From Adineta steineri (taxonomy: Eukaryota > Rotifera > Eurotatoria > Adinetida > Adinetidae), in the NCBI GenBank assembly GCA_905250115.1, contig CAJNOI010000011.1:1075414-1139413 (forward strand): DNA of 64,000 nucleotides, given 5' to 3'. Of the stretch, positions 35,752 to 51,525 are shown one piece after another (position 1 is the stretch's first letter; the number at the start of each line of letters is the position of its first letter). A model generated the notes under the pieces. That model worked only from the letters and a program-made list of their open reading frames with translations, ran no database searches and had not been told where the DNA came from. Both the position numbers and the translations under genes were made by a program.

Positions 35752-38700
35752 ATGATGGATCGAACAAGATTATTTCATGTTCTGATCTCGGTATGTTATG
35801 TTTTATAAATGATAATAATAGTTCGTACATATTCTTTTGATTTATAGTTATGTCTTATCCATCATACAAAAGCAGTTTCAGTTGCTACACAAAGTAAAAT
35901 TATTAAAAAAAAATATATATATATATAATTATGTAATGGTTTTTAGGTTTATTGGGTTGTGGAACGATTAGTCGTCCAATGCGTATGTATCCATATAGTC
36001 CAGCTAATTATAATTTCAATACAAATACACCTGGAACATGTATGCAAGCATGTTCAGCAGCTGGCTATGCATATGCAAGTGTGTCTGCTGGTCGATTATG
36101 TTTTTGTGGTTCGGTCGCAACTGATACAACAAAATTGAATTCGACTACAACATCATGTCAAGTGATTGCATGTACTGGTGATCCGACTGTTTATTGTGGC
36201 GATACTGATTATGAACTTGTTTATACATCAGTTGGTGATGTTGATGTAAGTTTAAATTTTATTCTATCTTTTTTTTTATAATCGATCTATTGAAAATATA
36301 TTTATAGTCGGCTAGTATTACATTCAGCAGTGGTGGATCACCTATGGCTTTATCAATCAATCAAAATTATCAATTTAGTGTTTCGTATCAAGGTGCAGTT
36401 AATTATATTTCTTATCAAGTTAACTTTGGTGATGGTACAAAAACAGGATGGTTTAATGGAACAGTAAATTCAGCAACAACCGTATCACATATTTTTTCAA
36501 GAACTGGACAATTTTCCGTATCAGTTGCAGCTCGAACAGTTGTTGGAATGCAGGTAAAAATAAAAATTTTGAGATTTTTCTTTATCAAATATGAGTTGAA
36601 TTATTTATTTGTCGAAATATAGTTGTAATTTCTTAATCTATTCAATCTCAATAGTTTCTCTTATGAGACTTAGTCATAGTATTTAATATTAAACTTCTTT
36701 TTTTTTAGCCTAAAATGTATGCACTAACAGTCAAGGTTATTGATCAAATCTTACCATTTGATGTGTCAATAACATGTCCTAATGTAACAGCAACCAAGAA
36801 GACAGTTTCATGTATTTTTACATCCGTTCGTGGTACTGGTTTAACAGATGCTTTCAGTTACAATATAGCTGGTTCATCTCATTCAATTCTTAATATTCCA
36901 GGTAAAAGATTTTAAAAAATAATTTCTAAATAAAAAATATTTTTTTTGTTTTTTTTTAGATGCAAAATATCATTCATATGGTTCATCATCTGTTACAAAT
37001 AATCCTACAACAGATTCATCAGCAAGTCTACTTGGAGCTAGTGATATTGCTATTTTACCTCAAAGTACTGTCAAAGTTGCTGGTCGATTAGCAACAATAC
37101 AATTTTATAGTTCCGGAGCTGGTACAATTAACATTTATGTAAATATATACAATATGTCATTTTTTGCTCATATATAAAAAATATCTTATAATATTCATTT
37201 CTAGTTACTTCGTCGTGTTTGTACGGCACCAGCCATGTATTGTTATGATGCAAATACATGTGGTAGTTGTGCAAATGCATATTCATTACAATGTTCATCA
37301 AGTGTTTATTCAACCGTATCACGTTCGTGTGTTAATGAAACATCAAGTCAACGTTATCAACAATCGATTTATTCAGGTGCACAATTTCAGGTTGTTGCTA
37401 CATATCCAGTAACAACAACAGGAGCTGGTTATCAACAAATTATTGCAAATTCATCATCAACTATGAATCAAACAGCACTTGTCGGAGATATTCTAGCATT
37501 TCAAGGTCCATATATTGCAAAAGAAATGACAACTGATACAACTCAAGATTATCGTTGTATAACTCCAACAATATCCAGTTCACAATTTACATGTTCTGTT
37601 GGAAATATATCATCAAGTGGTTCAACATATCGTTATTTACTTCAAGTAACAATTATAGAAGCAGTACAAATTGCACCAAATATGATTTATTATGCTACTG
37701 GAAATTATAATATTACAAGTTCAATAACACAAAATAATGTAACATCACTTTCAGCTTCAACTATATTACCAGTTGTAGATGGTATCGATTGGATTGAAAT
37801 TGTTGCACCGTCTACATCAAATATTAATATTATGTTATCATTTATGGCAAATGTCTATCCTTCGAGTAAGTATTATTAAATTAATAATATTCTATATTTA
37901 TTTAATTATATTATTATAGCTGCAACTGCTACATTATTCATATGGTATATCAATGGTAATAATACATATAATTCAACAACAAATATGATGAATGTATCAT
38001 TTCCAATTATTGGTACATATATTATTGCTGCTCAAGCACAAAATCTTCTTTCACATGCATATAATACAACAACAATTGTTTTACAAGATACAATTACAAA
38101 TTTTACATTAGTCGGTGCAAATATATCAAATGTTTCAATTTCTCAACCATCAGACGTAGCAAGATTTCAAATAAAAATGGCAACAGGTAGTAATTATGTA
38201 TGTCAAATTAATTTTGATACAACACAAACAACAACTAGTGTTTATTACTATACATCGGGTTATATACCAGGCAGTTATGTTACACATCAATATTTATTAC
38301 CAGGTGTATATAATGTAAGTAATATTGATGTATCGAAAATTAAGATCACTACATAATCATTTAATTATTTCTTTAGATATTTGCTAGTTGTGTTAATAGT
38401 GTAAATAATGCCACGTATTCATTAACTCATTACGTACAATATCCAATTACTGGTGTTCAATTACAACAACGTGGTGTTGTTAAAGATACAAGTTTTCGTA
38501 TAAATATTACATTTACTCAAGGTACATCACCACAATTTCGAATTTTAATCGATGGCGCACAAGTTAATTATACCTATAACACTCAAAATAATCTTATTCA
38601 AACAACTCCATTTAGTGGTTCATCAGGATCAACTAATTATAGTGTTGATATATATGCATGGAATTATATTTCATCTGTTTATGTATCTGATACATTTTCT

Positions 38701-41700
38701 GTTGTTTCATTAATAACTAATCCACAAATAAGAGCATCAACTACAAATATACTTTTTCCAGGCCCAATTCTATTCGAATATACAATGGATAGTGGTTCAA
38801 ATACAAATGTAACATTTACATTTAGTGATACAGTACTTAATAGTCCAGTTACATGTTTATACAGTGGTGATTATATAACTGGTGTATGGAGTAGTTGTTC
38901 AGGTACAAATCATACATTTGCAATTCCTGGTACATTAACAGTTGTTGCTACATTTACAAATGCTGTAAGTACAGCAATTAAATATTTAACAGTAACATTA
39001 TCAACATCAGTTAGAAACATTCAATTATCAACTCTCTTACAATTAAATTCTGGTCAATGTGCAGCTGCATTCGTTGATACTCGTGCTATTGCTTCATTTA
39101 TTGTTACAGCATCAAGTACAACAGTTAAACCAGCTTCAAATGCACAAGTTCTTATTATACCTGATTCAGTTAATCAACCAAATGTTACACTAGGACCATT
39201 TTCTTTAACAATGGATTATTTTAGTTCACCAGCAGTATCATCTAGTGGACTTAATGTTATTTATTCAGCCCCTGGTAAAGCTAATCAATAAATATATGTT
39301 AATTAAATTTATATATTTGATTTATTTTTATAGGAAATTATTCAGCTGTCTTACAAGTTAGTAATAGTGTTGATTCAGTCAATATTAGTTGTTTCATAAG
39401 AGTTACATCCATTCTTCAAGCAGTTTATTATTCAATTGATTCAATAAACTTTCCATTTGGTAGAACATTACCATTTCAAACGGCAGTTTATGTTACTGAT
39501 CCCAATCCAGGTGCAGTTACTCTTTCATGGAATTATGGTGATGGTACACCAATTGTGACTCGTTCACGAACAGGTACTAATCTTAAATAAACACACACAC
39601 ACGTATATATATATTCATATTTTTCTAGCTCTTCAATCTTATCTATCTGATAATGCAACACATGTTTATAGTGCAGTTGGTATTTATACCTTATCAATCA
39701 GTGCTATGGGTCCAATTAATACTGTTGTACAAAATTTTTCCATTAATGTTCAATATCCTGTCACAGCATTTTCTGTAACCTTTGCAGGTGGATCAAGTTC
39801 TTTAACTAACGTTTATAGTGGAGGTAAAATTTTCATATGAAAATTAAATTTAAATTAAAATAAAATCTTTTTATTTTAGCTTCAGTAGCAATTCCAGTTT
39901 TAGTACAAGAAACAAGTTCACCACTTTCAACCAATTCTCATCTTATTATTAATTACAATGATTCAAGTGCATTAACATCAAATAGTATTATAAATGGTTC
40001 TCTACCATATAATGGTTCTTATACATTTACAACTCCAGGTGTATATTACGTTAATTTTACTGTTTACAATCTAGCTTCAGTCTTAACACAAATATATAAA
40101 ATTTCTATTAATGCACCATTTAATAACTATGCATTATCAGTTTGTTATTTATTATCAACATCAACAAGTGATTCATGTAATTTAACAGTGAGCGGTGGAG
40201 TTTATTCTGTACCTAAACAAAGTCAAATAGTTGTTTATGTATCATGGTCAAATCCAAGTAAATTTAATTTTAGAAAAAATAATAGAAAATTTTTATTTGT
40301 CTCTTCTTTTTAGGTGGTATACCTGATGGATTTAATATGTTATTTAGAAGTGGTTCAACTCTTGTCTATAATCAATCATATACATTTAGTCAAGCAACAA
40401 ATGTATCAGTTATGGTTGGAGGCGTCTCTGGTTCAGCATTATTTCGTTTAGTCTATAATATTCAATTGAATAGTCTATTAAAAGTTTGTTAAAATCAATT
40501 GGTTAAATTTATATTGTTATTTTTAAATTTTTTATTCTAGGATGGAGCATATACTTTAGAAGTGCAAACTCATAATCCAACATATACATCAACATCATCT
40601 TTAAATATATATATTCTTTCAGCAGTTGCTGGCTTAGTAATAAGCGATAAGAATATTGTTGTTGCACAAAATGTTCCAAAAACATTCGTAGCTTTATATC
40701 AAAATTTTTCAGCAATATCTTGTTTATATATCCAATATTCAGATAATACTATTCAATGTTATGGTGATTCAACATCATGTTCATCATTACCATCAGATTT
40801 TCCATCAACATTATCATCATGTCCATTACCTATTCAATCATTTACCTATAATAATGGATCAGTTTCATTTACAAAATCATTTAATAAAACTAGCGCATAT
40901 TTATATGCTTATGCATGGAATCGTATGTCATCTATAAGTTCAAAAGCATATTTATCATTTCCATTAACATCATCAGGTGGTTGTACTTTACCACAAATTC
41001 AATTTGCTATATATAATCCTTTAATATCTGGGCCACGAATTATACAACGTAGTGCAGCATTTTCTGTTTCAACAACAACAACTCTCAATTGTACAATATC
41101 ATTAAATAATACTAAACAATGGGGTATCTATTTATGTAATGTTAATACACAGGTGTGTACTCAAACAACAGCATTACTTCAATTGATATCACAATTAGCA
41201 TCAGCAAAAACATCAGAAATTTATTTACAAGCACAAGCATTACCGACTGGTACATATTTATTTAATTATACAGTTTCTATGACTGCAGCACCAGGTTTTG
41301 CATCATCGGCTTATACTTATATAACAATTATTCGATCGAATATACAAGTTAATTTACTTGCTAATGGTACATCAGTAATAACAAATGGTGTAACACAAAC
41401 TCTTTTATTTCAACCAGGTGTTTTTTCAGTTGATCCTGATTCGACTTATTTTGATCCGACAGTAAAACTATCTTTTATTGATTATTTCAAGAAATTTTCT
41501 TTATTTTTTTTTCTTCTAGAGTTGGACATTTGCTTATTATTGTCGTGTATACGGATTAGGTTCTTATCCAATGTCTAATGGAAGTCAATTAACACTTGAC
41601 TCCACGATTATTGATCCAGCCAATCCATCTTGTTTTGCTTCACCAGGTAATTTCATTTAAATAATAGTTTTCTTTATCAAAACGAATTTTTCTTATTCCA

Positions 41701-44700
41701 GGCAATACAAGTTTCTTCAACTATGGACCAAATAATAATCGATCATATCTTTATATTCAACCACATTCATTAGCAACTTTACAATCATATGAATTTCAAA
41801 CTATCATAACCAATATATATGATACAACACTTCAATATTCAGGTTATGCTTTAGTAACAATTCAAGAGATGGACTCTGTTTCAATCTCTGTTAAGTAAGA
41901 TTTCTTGATAAGAAAAAATAAAAATCTTAACCAATCTATTTTAGTTGTATTATTAAAATGTGTTTACCAAATGCTGAATATCAACGAGTTAATCCGACAT
42001 CACAAGCTCTTGTACAATCTAGTTGTGTTTCATGTGCAAATGTTACTAATACTATTATTCAATGGAGTGTCTACAGCGGTATTCAAACTAATTATCCAAA
42101 TGGTGATATTAAATGGGTTCTATTTTCAAATATAAGTGCATACGATACTATATTCTTTTACGGTAAAAATTTCATGAATTTTTTTGTTTTGAAAATATTT
42201 TGAAATTAATTTCTTAAAAGGTCGAACTACAACAAATTTTACAGTTGTAAGTGCATTATTTTTAAGTTATCCATCGGTTCAATATTGGCAATTTTCATCG
42301 ACTTACACGGTTACAAGACCAAGTGGTATAGCAAGTGGTTCAGGTTCTATACGATTTTCAATAAATTCACCACCTTCAGGTGGTGCATGTACTACTGATA
42401 AAACAAATGGTACAACAATGACAACTTTTACACTTACATGTTCAAATTGGTACGATTCAGATGGTATTCAAGCTTATACATTTTATGGTATGTATATCTA
42501 ATAATCTTTAGAATTCGATTCATTCTTGATGATATTGATTTATATGTTTTATTTTAATTGAAAATTTTGTTTCATCTTAGCTTATACAACAACTAATGGT
42601 ACTCGTACACCTCTTGGTTTTACATCATTAACTAGTATGAGTGCATATATACCAAGTGGTGATTCAAATGCTAATTATATAGTCCGATTATCAGTTGATA
42701 TTAGTGATATTTATGGTGCCGTTACATCATATAATCTGTCATCTATTACCGTAAGATTTTTATATATTTATATATTTGATGTCAGTTAAAAAGACTATTT
42801 TCAGGTTACGGTTGATCAAACAGCATTAGCAAGTATTCTTGCATTATCACAGTCAACATCAACACAAGGGGGTTCTAGTAATGCATTTCTTTCAATGCTT
42901 TCTGCAGCTGATCAAAATACAGCTAGTCAATTGATTACATCGATAGCACAAACGCTTAATACAATGTCTGCAAATACACAAGCAACTGCTATATCGTCAG
43001 GTTAGAAGAAATTTAATCTACGTATTCCTTTCAGTATCTTTAATTCTTTTTTCTTCATATAGGAGGTTTATCTGCAGCAAGCCTTTCGGTATCTGGATTG
43101 TTTTCGTCAAGTTCATCATCATCACCATCAACAACCTCAGTTAGTTTTACAAAGAAAAAAGAATTCATTTAAATTGAATATTTAAAATATTTTTTTTAAA
43201 TAGAATTCATCATCAAATTCATCCGCTAATAGTACTGCTGCTTTAATAGCGTATACAGCTGTTGTGAATTCACAAGCAGCTATTCTAGACACTGCTGTAC
43301 AATATCTTAGTAATTTAACTATAACAGATATTAATAGTGTTTCACTTCAAGCAGCAGCAATGAATTCACTATGTCAAAGTCCATCAACAGTAACACGACA
43401 ATCAACAGTATGTCTGATTTTCATATATTTTAGTGAAAAAAAATCTTTCTTTTTTAATTCGTAGGCACTTGCTGCATCAAAATGTACTGACTTAGTTAAT
43501 GCATTAAGTACTATGTCTGATACATCATCATATGAAGATGTTCAGTCGGCAGTTAGTTCAATCGCTCAATTAGCAAGTAATATTGTTACAGCTGTGAATA
43601 CACCGTTGTTGAGTCGTGGAGTTACTCTTAGTTCGGATTCTACGCGTGCTAATACATTACCAGCTGATTATGAAACAGATCTTGATTCTCCTTGGTCAAA
43701 TCCAAATTTATTTTCTGATGGTGGTGATTTTTCAGCAGAAACAATAGAAAAAAATCGTAATATTTATTATCAACAACAAAGTTCAAGTCAAGTTAGTGGG
43801 CAAATGGATCAAGTATTAGCATCAGCTGTTAGTATTCTTAGTCTTCATATGAATGTTGGACAAACAAATGTTATTACTACAGATTCAATTTCAATGATTA
43901 CCCAAAAGAGAACAATAAATGATTTAAATTCATTTAATATTTCACAAGCTGCTGGTACTTCAGTGAACTTTCCACAATTAGATTATTGTGCCATATTATT
44001 TAAAAATCAATCCTGCGCAAGTGATTCACCAGTTACAATTAATGTAAAATTACATTTTTTTTTCATTATTTTATTTTTATTAGAATAATTTATTTTAGTC
44101 TATTGTAACGCCGATGGCACCTGCTGGCAATAACGGACGTTCACAAGTATCTATAAATATGTCTCGTAGTATAGCATTAGGTTTAATAGATCCAACTGGA
44201 ACTACAATGTTAGTTGAAGGTCTTTCAGAATATATTCAAATAATCATTCCACGTGATACAAGTACTCCTTTACCAGCGATGGCATTTCAAAATGTAACTG
44301 GACAAACAACATCAACAACAGGAAATAATAATCGACAATTCTCATTATTTTATGTCAATGTTACAGGCCCATCAGCAACTATAACTCTATCAGCAACATT
44401 CGAATTTAAATCAGACAATTCAGCACTTGGCTTTTTAGTTATTTATCGTTTTGATGCTATTCCATATTTGAATAGTACCATAAATAAAACAAATGGACAA
44501 AACGTTTTCTGTCCAAATGGTAAATACATTATTTTAAATATTTTCTATTTTAATTGTTCTCTTTTTATTAGATCAAATTGATACAGCAAGTGATGGTTAT
44601 TTATATTCATATTTTCTCGATAATATAAAAACTGCTAATCATACATATACCATGTTCGGTATTCGTGAATTAAACTCAACAGAATTTAATTCCTATTGTT

Positions 44701-47700
44701 CAAATAATGGAACTCAACCAAATTCAAGTGTACCTATAACAGATAATCCAGTAAATTTTACTGCAAATTATTACATTCGTGTTTATACATCAGGTTGTTA
44801 TTATATTGATTCAAGTAACAATTGGCAATCAGCTGGTTGTGTGGTAAATAAAATAAAGATTTTTTTATTGAGAATAAAATACATATCATATTTAATTTAG
44901 GTTGGCTCAAAAACTTCGCATACACAAACAGAATGTTATACGAATCATTTAACAACATTTGCTGGTGGTTGGATAGTCTTACCAGCACCAATTAATTGGA
45001 ATTATGTATTTGCTAATGCTAGTTTTGCAAAAAATATGACAATTTATTTAACACTTATACTCCTGTTAGTACTTTATATATTATTTATGATCTATGCTCG
45101 ATATAAAGATAAGAAAGATGTTGAAAAGGTATTAAAAATAGAAGCCAAAAAAAAATTTAGATTTATTTTTTAAATATTTTTAGCTTGGTGTTACTCCATT
45201 GCCGGATAATATTTTGAATGATAAATATTATTATCAAATTATTGTATTTACCGGTCTACGACGAGATGCTGGAACAGAATCAAAAGTAAATAAATTTCAT
45301 ATTTTCTTTCTGTATTCGAAAAGAATATTTTATTTGATTTCTTTAAAAGGTTCATTTTATTATATCTGGTGATGATGAAGAAACAGGTGTACGAACATTT
45401 GAAGATAAACATAGAAAAGTTTTACAACGTGGTGGTATCGATTCATTTATTATGGCTGTATCAAAGTAAATTAGATATTTCTATAAGAAAAGAAAAGAAA
45501 AAAAAATATTATTTTTTTTAGACCACTTGGTCGACTTAATTATATGCGTGTTTGGCATGATAATTCAGGTACAGCAAATAAAGCATCATGGTTTCTTAAA
45601 TATATTGTTGTAAGAAATTTACAAACAATGGAAAAAAATCATTTTATTTGTCAACAATGGCTTGCTGTAGAAAAAGATGATGGAGTTGTAAGATTAATTA
45701 AGAAAGATTTTTTCATGATAAAATATTTTATGTATATATTTGCTTAGGTTGATCGATTAATACCGGTTGCAGGCGATGAACAAAAACAAGAATTCTCCTA
45801 CTTATTATCAAAAAAGACATTTCATTCAATGTCGGATGGTCATCTTTGGTTTTCAATTTTTCTAAGACCACCATCAATACGATTTACACGTTGTCAACGT
45901 TGTACATGCTGTTTTGTATTACTCTTAATGGCTATGTAAATAAAATGATATAACTTTAAATTTTATTATATTTCTTTTTTTCTATGTAGGCTTATGAATA
46001 TAATGTATTATGATATAAAACCAGATTCAAGTACACCTGGTGGAATTACTATTGGACCATTTTATATTACACCAGAACAGGTTATTTTACTGAATTATTA
46101 AAATTTTGACTAAGATCTTATTTTTCTTAATTAAATATTCAGCTTAGTATTGGTTTAATTGTTGAATTAATTTGTTTCTTACCAAGTACAATTTTGGTTG
46201 AAATGTTTCGTCGTTTACGTCCTCGTCGTCCTCCAGTACCACCTGTACGTGCAGCTCTTCAAAAAATGCAAGATGAACAACAACAAAAACAACAACAAGC
46301 TGCACTTAATGATATACATCCACAATTAACTAAGTTCGATCTACAATTGATTAGAAAATTTCATATCTATTTTTTTTTATTTTCTATTTAGTTTTGTTGT
46401 TGATAAGGATCCTATTCTATCAAGGAAGGAACTTGATAATATGCGAAATACATTAGCAACACCATTACCTGATAAACAAAATTCATCTCGTGTAATTCAA
46501 GGAGAATCAAAACCAAAAAAGAAAAAACCAATGACTTTACCATGGTGGTTTATATTTATTGCATACAGTTTTTCATTTATGGTTGTTTGTGTATCCGGAT
46601 TTTTTCTTTTTGCACGTGGTGTTGAATTTGGTGATGAAAAAACACGTAAATGGCTTACATCATCAGTTACTGGATTTTTTTCATCAATACTTTTAACTCA
46701 ACCAGTTAAAGTAAAATATTCTTCGTTATTTTATTTTCATGTATAAATATCTACAAAATCAATTTTCTATTAGGTTGTACTATTCGCAATATTTTTTGCA
46801 TTAATTATTCGTAAAGATGAAGATATTGTAATTGATAAAGATGAAGATGATATATTTCTTGATGGTGATGAAGAATATTTACATGCATTTGATGATCAAT
46901 CTTTATTAACATTTCGATCAAAATCTGGACATATACCATTATCAGAAGGTGAAATAGCCTATGCAAGACAAAAACGTTTGAATGAAATTAAAATGTGGGA
47001 AATCATAAAAGAAATACTTGCATATGGATCATTTTTATGGATGCTTTATCTTGTTAGTTATTCAAATCGAGATCCAAATTCATTTTATCTTATGCAACAT
47101 TTACAATCAGATTTTCTTAATGTAAATAGTGCAACTCAAGATTTTACACAGGTAAATAGATTTTAATTCTTTATTATGTCATTTATATATATATATTTCT
47201 TCTATATTAGATTTCTCGTATGACTGAATACTGGGAATGGTTAGATAATGTATTTGTAAACAAAATTCGTGCTTCTACATGGTATAATGGTGATCCACCA
47301 GCTAATCTAGCTGGTAAATAAATCATTTGTATTATATCGTTTCGTATATCTTGAATATTTTTACAGGTTTTATTGCCGATCGAACAAATCGTGTACTTGG
47401 TTGGGCATCAATACGTCAACTACGTGTTAAAACTGGTATGTACATATCAACTTCTTTTCTTATTTAAATAATTCGATTGAAAATTTCTCTTAGATTCATG
47501 TACAATTATGTCAGCATTTAAAAATCTGTTTTCGTCTTGCGAAGCTGGATATGATATGTTCAATGAAGATACACATTCATATTATCCTGGTTGGACATCT
47601 CTATATAATTCAACTGTTGGTCCACTTTCAAATTATTCAACAAAAATAAGTAATGCATTTATGTACAATAAAAGTGATACACTTGGTACATATTCATATG

Positions 47701-49181
47701 CTGGTGAACATGCAACATATAGTGGAGGTGGTTATGTATATGAATTTCGTGGAAAAATGAGTGACATTGTATCAAATTTATCAGCATTAAGAGAATTATC
47801 ATGGATTGATGTACAGACAAGAGCTGTTATAATACAAATGAGTCTTTATAATCCAAATGTAAATTTATTTACACTTATTACTATTCTTGCCGAATTTTTA
47901 CCAACAGGTGGTGTTTATACATCAGCACGTTTCGAACCAATAACATTATTAAGCTCATTTGAAGGTATAAATGATCATTATTATTAATAATAATTAACTA
48001 TAATCGAAATTTATTTAGGTTTTGCTTTATTTAAATTAATTTGTTCAATTGCTTATATGGGATTTATAATCTATTATATGCAAAGAGAAATTCGTTCATT
48101 ATTAAAACAACGTATGGCATACTTTCGTGACTTTTGGTCATATGTAGAAGTTGGTATAATTGCATGTTCATGGGCTGGTTTAGGTGTTTATGTATGGCGT
48201 ATACATGAGGGTAATCGTGTTGGTGAATTATTCAAAGAAACAAAAGGTTATACGTTCATTAGTTTACAATTGGCAACATATGTCGATGATAGTTTAACAT
48301 TCCTATTAGGATTTTGTTGCTTCTTTGGTACAGTTAAATTTCTTCGATTATTAAGATTTAATCGTAGTTTATCAACATTATCTGGAACATTAAGTTATGC
48401 ATTAAAAGATTTAATAGCATTTTCGGCTATGTTTGCAATAATTTTTATAAGCTTTTTAACATTATTCTATCTTTTATTGTCTTCAAAAATTATGGAATGT
48501 TCAGATCCAATAAGAGCTGCACAAATGTTATTTGAAATGATGTTATTAAAATTTGATGTATCAGGTTTACTTGCTGCTGATCCTTTTCTTGGACCATTCA
48601 TTTTTGTATTATTCATTATATTTGTCGTTTTTATTTGTATGACTATGGTATGTATTAAAAGAAGAAGAAAAATGATAAAACTTCGTTTTTTTGTTTTAGT
48701 TTATTGCAATTATAGCTGATTCATTCCGAGTTGTTCGCGAAAATGTTGCATTACAAGGTAATGAATACGAAATTGTTGGCTTTATGATAAATCAATTCAA
48801 GAAAGTGACAGGTAAAGAAAAGAATATTTCAAAAAAATAATTTTATTTATTGATTTTTTTTCTCTTTAGGCTTGGGTACAACTCAAGAAGCGGATCGTTT
48901 ACATTTGAATCCATATGATGGTAGTAAAGTTCATTATCATGACCCGATCACATCATTTCCTGATAAGATGGATGAATTAATAGTTGCATTAAATAAAGTA
49001 AAAAAAACATAGATTCTTTTGAATTAATTCGATTTTTATTTAAAATATTAATTAGATTTATATGGATACAAAACGTAATGATACATTTACACTTCGTCCA
49101 AACGAGAATAATAATCCATTGGAAACAGATAGAAATGATCCAGATTTCGTACCAAAAAAGAAGAATAAAAAAATGATTTGA
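35752..49181 (+). CDS. Polycystin-1-type protein (WSC, PKD, GPS, PLAT, channel)
   Basis: Forty-one exons sum to 11,001 nt (3,666 aa) with consistent phases: 35752-35790, 35848-35893, 35947-36245, 36308-36553, 36709-36901, 36960-37138, 37205-37865, 37920-38314, 38377-39274, 39334-39573, 39629-39823, 39880-40257, 40314-40483, 40541-41461, 41520-41646, 41702-41894, 41945-42162, 42221-42487, 42581-42750, 42805-43000, 43063-43139, 43204-43407, 43465-44043, 44099-44519, 44572-44843, 44901-45128, 45184-45285, 45350-45465, 45522-45687, 45748-45935, 45990-46080, 46143-46333, 46392-46710, 46774-47151, 47211-47313, 47367-47435, 47494-47964, 48019-48647, 48700-48811, 48870-48997, 49056-49181. In order: signal peptide; a Cys-rich WSC-type domain (about 29-128); PKD-type Ig repeats (for example VNFGDGTKTGWF, WNYGDGTP); a long REJ-like region; a GPS site ECYTNHLTTF with cleavable HL-T near 2545; the first membrane helix; a PLAT domain (YYQIIVFTGLRRDAG to FICQQWLAVEKDDG); further helices; the polycystin extracellular domain and channel core (about 3180-3550, FIAIIADSF). 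The tail is short and basic. PKD1 proteins are cleaved ciliary or membrane sensors that pair with a PKD2 channel. AATAAA lies at 49311. Confidence 0.93.
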
Positions 49182-51525
49182 ACAATTTAATATTTTGATG
49201 TTGTCTGTATGTCTTTGCTTATATATTATTATTACTATTGTTGTTGTTGTAATCGTCATTTTTTGTGTCGTATATCAAAATTAACCATAGTATATTAATC
49301 TCGAGTGACAAATAAATTATATATTCTAAAGAAGATTTGGCTTTTTTTTGCGTGTGTATGTATTAATATTCAAACAATAAAACTCTTAATGTTGTACTAT
49401 TTAATTGAACTTATGTTTGGTATATTTATTGTATTAATCTCTGATGTATGCCTTTCATTTGTAATTGTAATTATAGGCACCATTCAAACAGAACAAAAAA
49501 ATGTCTTGAATTTCATAGAGTAGTACTTTGACACCATTACACTAATTTCTAACCTGTTTCGACATAATGTAGAGCGACTACTGTTACTTATTATAAACCA
49601 TCATAAAAATATCAACATACTATTGGAAAAGGTCAGTTATAGGCTAAACAATCAAAGAGTTCGTGAAATACCTGATTTTCACATTGGCGCAGGTTAACCG
49701 TCATTACTACTACATCCGACCATACAGAATAAAAGCTGTACAATAAAATCGTGAGAGAGGTAATGAGTTTATCAATGTAATCCAAATGCAGAACTTTTAA
49801 AATCTACTAGTATTAATCATACATCTGTTATTGAATTGATTGTCAAACTAAGAGTCGATAATTATATAGAAAACTTTTGTCTCCAGTTACAAGTAATATT
49901 TATAATTATTGCACTTTTTTTTCTTAAAAAAAATGGAATGCTTTCAATTAAATAATGGACATTTTTTTAGAAAATTAAAAAACAATTCTCTCTCTCTCTA
50001 AACAACATTGGCATATTTCTTTTACTAATGTCGATCTAAAAACACTTCTCAATTGTATAATAATATTAGTATTGGTATAGTGAAAAAATGATTGATCGAA
50101 GATCGTTTATAATACAACTATTTGTTTCATACAATAAATGTATATCAGCTCGTGTAGACAGCTCATAGAATTGAATATTGTTACGCAGAAAAATTCTTTG
50201 ATAAATAAGTGAAACACACATTAAATGAGAAAGGCATTATTTTCTCATTTTTTAAAGAGTTTTATAATAAAATAAATATGATATATTTCTTCTCACGGAA
50301 GTAAGTGAAACACCTAGTTTTTGACAGTTAAGTATCTAAAAAAACAGGATCTATAATGACAGTATCCTTGAATTGCAACAGTTTATTAAAGAACAAGTCA
50401 GTATATTCTATGTGTCTTTCTATATCCCGTTTTTTATAATTGACTTCGTTCTATTAGAAAAATAGAATATATCAAAAATATGCAGCATGAAAAGGCCTAC
50501 AACTTACAAACAAAAAATGATAAAAAGAAGAAATAACAAAAAAATGAATTCATCTTTTACTAAAATAATAGATTATTTGCGTATAACCGAAATTTAATCA
50601 ATCAAAATTTTTATCCATTTTGAAAACAGAAAGTATAACCAGAAAATAGACGGTCTAACATAAATTGTAGAGCTTTTCACGTTACATCTGTTGATGACAA
50701 ACAAGTGTTTCATTTAAATGGATAATAGAAGAAAAATATCAGAAATACAAAGAGTTTAATTTATTCTAGGACACCCGTTATATTATAATTTACTAGATGG
50801 ATGTGAGTGTTTATCATTTCATAATCCACCCTCAAGTATGAAGTGTATCGTAAAAAACCTTATAGATTTTCAAAGGAATAGAATATATTATAAATAGAAG
50901 AAGAAATCTTGTTGTTCATAAAATCTATTATTGAATAGAAAGAATCTTTTTTTCTGTATGAAAAGTCAGAAATTGATTTCATTTTGAAAAATAACTTTTA
51001 AATTGCATATTACTTTTAACTTGCAATTCTGATTAAATTATTGTTTAATGCAAAAGAGTTTGAAGGTATTAACTATGAAGTCATGACTCGATTTTGTAAA
51101 TAATCAATAATGAGAAGACATGTCGTCATATTCACTTTTTTTAGTATGTAATTTAGTTCAATATTTCAACAAAAAATATATATGTTATTCATCTATATAT
51201 GTAGCTTTATATATAAAAATATAAAATACGAACGACTTTGACAACTCTTAAGTCTATGGCTAGGAACAGAAGATAAAGTTTATTAATTATAATAATTATA
51301 TTAGTAATTACTTTTGGATTTTATTGTTTATTTTAAATCAAATAAAAGTTGAAATAATGTATTAGATGAGTTTATCTTAATCATTCAGATCACAGAAGAA
51401 AATAATTACTTATATGGACTCTACTAATTGTATAAACTTTATCAGAATCTGAATAATCATTGAAACTACAATTCAGTCAGCTAATTCAATTGGCATCTAA
51501 TAACTTCAGATGAACAAGACTAATC
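49182..51525. other. Intergenic, AT-rich
   Basis: About 2.3 kb downstream of the polycystin gene. The first 150 bases are its probable 3' UTR. No other gene or repeat is supported; the open frame at 49305-49523 is hydrophobic low-complexity sequence over the 3' UTR. Confidence 0.45.

Noticed and set aside
49305-49523. 72-codon hydrophobic plus-strand frame
   Set aside because: Lies over the polycystin 3' UTR and poly(A) signal; Leu/Ile/Tyr-rich low-complexity translation.
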